Source: Lingula anatina
Taxonomy: Eukaryota > Brachiopoda > Lingulata > Lingulida > Lingulidae
Direction of reading: 5' to 3'
Length of the DNA stretch: 64,000 bases
Assembly (NCBI RefSeq): GCF_001039355.2
Contig: NW_019775523.1
Coordinates: 1-64,000, forward strand
The notes under the pieces are model-generated. The model searched no databases and was not told where the DNA came from. It saw nothing but the letters and a program-made list of their open reading frames with translations. The translations under genes and the position numbers were made by a program. Below, in pieces: positions 62,501 to 64,000 of the stretch; the stretch's first letter is position 1; each line of letters starts with the position of its first letter.

Positions 62501-62793
62501 TAGACAATGGAGCCCAAATGAAAGAGAATGGACCGTGGTTCCTCAACCCGACGCAAATCACACTGATTGCGATAGGAGTGACATTCTTCATTGTGATTCT
62601 GGTTGTGATGGGCAGTCTGTTCACACACTGGCAGAGAAGACGGAACGCCCACCGTATCCGACACTGTGATCAGCCAAAGGTATTCGCTCCTAGAAAACGA
62701 CGACACCAACGGCCGTCACCTCCTGGGCCTCCACGGAGAGCGCGCCCAGCGAGCACTGCCTCTGCTGCGGCAAGCACTGCCTCTGCTTCCTGA
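58924..62793 (+). CDS. Possible single-pass membrane protein, two candidate exons
   Basis: Exon 62417-62793 follows a clear acceptor (GGTATTTTACAG). It encodes a Ser/Thr-rich stretch, one strong hydrophobic helix (ITLIAIGVTFFIVILVVMG) and a basic tail (HWQRRRNAHRIRH) with a Pro/Arg/Ala/Ser-rich end: a type I single-pass layout. A candidate upstream exon ends 59074 (ACAACAG|GTAAAG, phase 1) and joins in frame, continuing the Thr/Ser-rich composition (TPGNGTDSTTT then DSDAS). ATG 58924 is the only in-frame start seen, but splice-like CAGs at about 58966 and 59010 mean the true 5' exon may lie elsewhere. The joined product would be 175 aa. No family recognised, and further exons between are possible. 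Confidence 0.35.
59486..59534. repeat. TG microsatellite
   Basis: About 24 TG units with one TA interruption. Confidence 0.95.
61093..61322. mobile_element. 230-bp MITE with GGGCTCATTCC ends and ATA duplication
   Basis: GGGCTCATTCC at 61093-61103 and GGAATGAGCCC at 61312-61322 are exact inverted repeats. Subterminal GGGGACTCTAGCTGAATGCAA also recurs inverted. The three bases ATA flank both ends, as expected of a 3-bp target duplication. No coding capacity. Confidence 0.8.
62070..62325. mobile_element. Foldback MITE-like element, copy 2
   Basis: Long imperfect inverted arms: 62149-62189 (TTAAGCGGCTTAGATGTCTG...) against 62209-62249, 62104-62119 (GGATCGATCCATCTCC) against 62275-62290, and GGGTTCCCATG against TGGGAATGGTTCC at the rims. 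Its core word GGCTTAGATGTCTG links it to the 4.6 kb element. It ends about 90 bases before the last candidate exon. Confidence 0.75.
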
Positions 62794-64000
62794 GGGAATG
62801 AACTGTGGTTTTTCCATTTTGTACAAAGGACTGGTCTTAATTTTTTTTTTTTTTTATCATTGCTAAGTTGTATTAAAATCATTTCGCTTTTAACATTTAA
62901 ATGTATAGTGCTCTCAGCCGTTTTAAAAGAGTTTAAGTTTTGGTTTTAGTGCCTGATTTTATGAGTTTGTTTCCCTGATGACACTGTTCAAATAAGCCTT
63001 AACAGAATTCTATAATGATAAACGTGTCAGATGTTGGCGCTTTGTGCCATGCTTATGAATCAATTATATGAAACAAGAGTTGTATGTAATTTATTAATCA
63101 TTTTTGAAGACAAGGGTGATGAAATATATATTGATGGTGCTTCTGATACTTTTCGCCTCTCCAGTTGGGATAAATTTATTTTCTATTTACGACTATTTCG
63201 CCCCTCCGTACCCTAGTTTGAGTCTCTTCTTTTTAACGACTCCACTATCATATTTAAATGCGTTTTTAGGTCACTCTTTTTTAATTCAAACCCCGTTTAA
63301 TCTTGATTATAAAACATCATTGCTATGGTATAACTACATGTAAATAAATTTGCAAAAATAGTGATTGGAATATTCTTGAATGTACTTCACAGGTCAAAAT
63401 GTGTGTTGCGATCATTTTGAGGAGGCGTGTGCAGTTATCGAATTTACTGTTCAACTCGAAACCACAGATGTACTGTAGGCGAAGAAAGTGCTTTTTATTT
63501 TGCAATTTAAAGTCAATTTTTCTCTCTTCACAACCTGGCATCTAATTGTCTGTAACGTGACAAATTTTGCTTTAGCATGAAAATTGACGACGTTTTCACA
63601 TCAGATTAGTAGCTTTTAAAACTACCAACTTTTATCAACGTGCGTTTTCATGACGTGGCCATTCCTAAGAATGACATGTTTTAGCATATTTTAAGTCACG
63701 CAGATGAACGGTGAATGTCCTTTTAACCTAATGCATTTAAATGAATAGCATGCCAAGTCACTCCACATTACGTAACATTGTAACAGACTGACAACGTTTT
63801 CTACCATGTTATTCGTCTTTTGTTTTTCGTATCACAAACTGTAGTAAAGAAAATGGCAAGAAAAATGGCAGTTGAATGAATTTCGACCCCACTTTCATAC
63901 CTTTGTCCCCGAACCCTCAATGCCCAACTGTTACTATATCATTTTTATTTATCTTACTAACTGAAATAACATGGATATGCGTTTTCCAAATCAATTTATT
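62794..64000. other. 3' flank at the window end
   Basis: AT-rich with a T14 run at about 62841. An ATTAAA near 62871 could serve the preceding gene. No further gene seen. Confidence 0.5.

Noticed and set aside
1-64000. CRISPR arrays, operons, ribosome binding sites
   Set aside because: The window is plainly eukaryotic (spliced genes, poly(A) signals); no regular spacer-repeat arrays were seen.

Overview
Eukaryotic (animal) genomic DNA with long GT-AG introns, AT-rich spacers, microsatellites, several families of small inverted-repeat transposons and one 778-base assembly gap. The innexin at 53.8-55.0 kb, together with the secreted chitin-binding/LamG-like proteins, points to an invertebrate, most likely a lophotrochozoan (mollusc, brachiopod or annelid). 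I cannot name the species.

Layout: (1) 0.85-9.6 kb: a three-exon Ras-superfamily gene of the RERG type with altered switch residues. (2) 13.7-50.0 kb: a tandem array of six related genes, all on the plus strand. Each intact copy has eight exons: a signal-peptide exon of exactly 160 nt, a 12-nt microexon, a chitin-binding-like exon, a short hinge exon and four exons of a LamG/concanavalin-A-like domain. The copies fall into two subfamilies. MAG type is at 13.7, 27.1 and 29.9 kb; MVSYQ type is at 22.8, 39.1 and 46.8 kb. Four copies (13.7, 29.9, 39.1, 46.8 kb) look complete. The 22.8 kb copy has lost its promoter and first two exons at a site now holding a perfect hairpin. The 27.1 kb copy is cut in mid-exon at a single ambiguous base and runs straight into the promoter of the next copy. 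(3) 53.8-55.0 kb: an innexin whose coding part is one exon with a splice acceptor directly before its ATG. (4) 58.9-62.8 kb: a weakly supported single-pass membrane protein.

The array grew by segmental duplication. Spacers after the 13.7, 29.9 and 39.1 kb genes are homologous to one another, and a piece of the Ras-like gene's last exon plus its 3' flank is repeated directly after the 22.8 kb gene. The ancestral unit therefore ran from inside the Ras-like gene through a MAG gene to a MVSYQ gene. Comparing paralogous spacers gives empty sites for several insertions, including a 1.86 kb element with a target-site duplication that contains the gap.

The array proteins are predicted to be secreted, carbohydrate- or matrix-binding molecules. 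A role in cuticle, shell, mucus or immunity is inference only. All exon boundaries were derived by eye from splice signals, reading phase and comparison among the paralogues.
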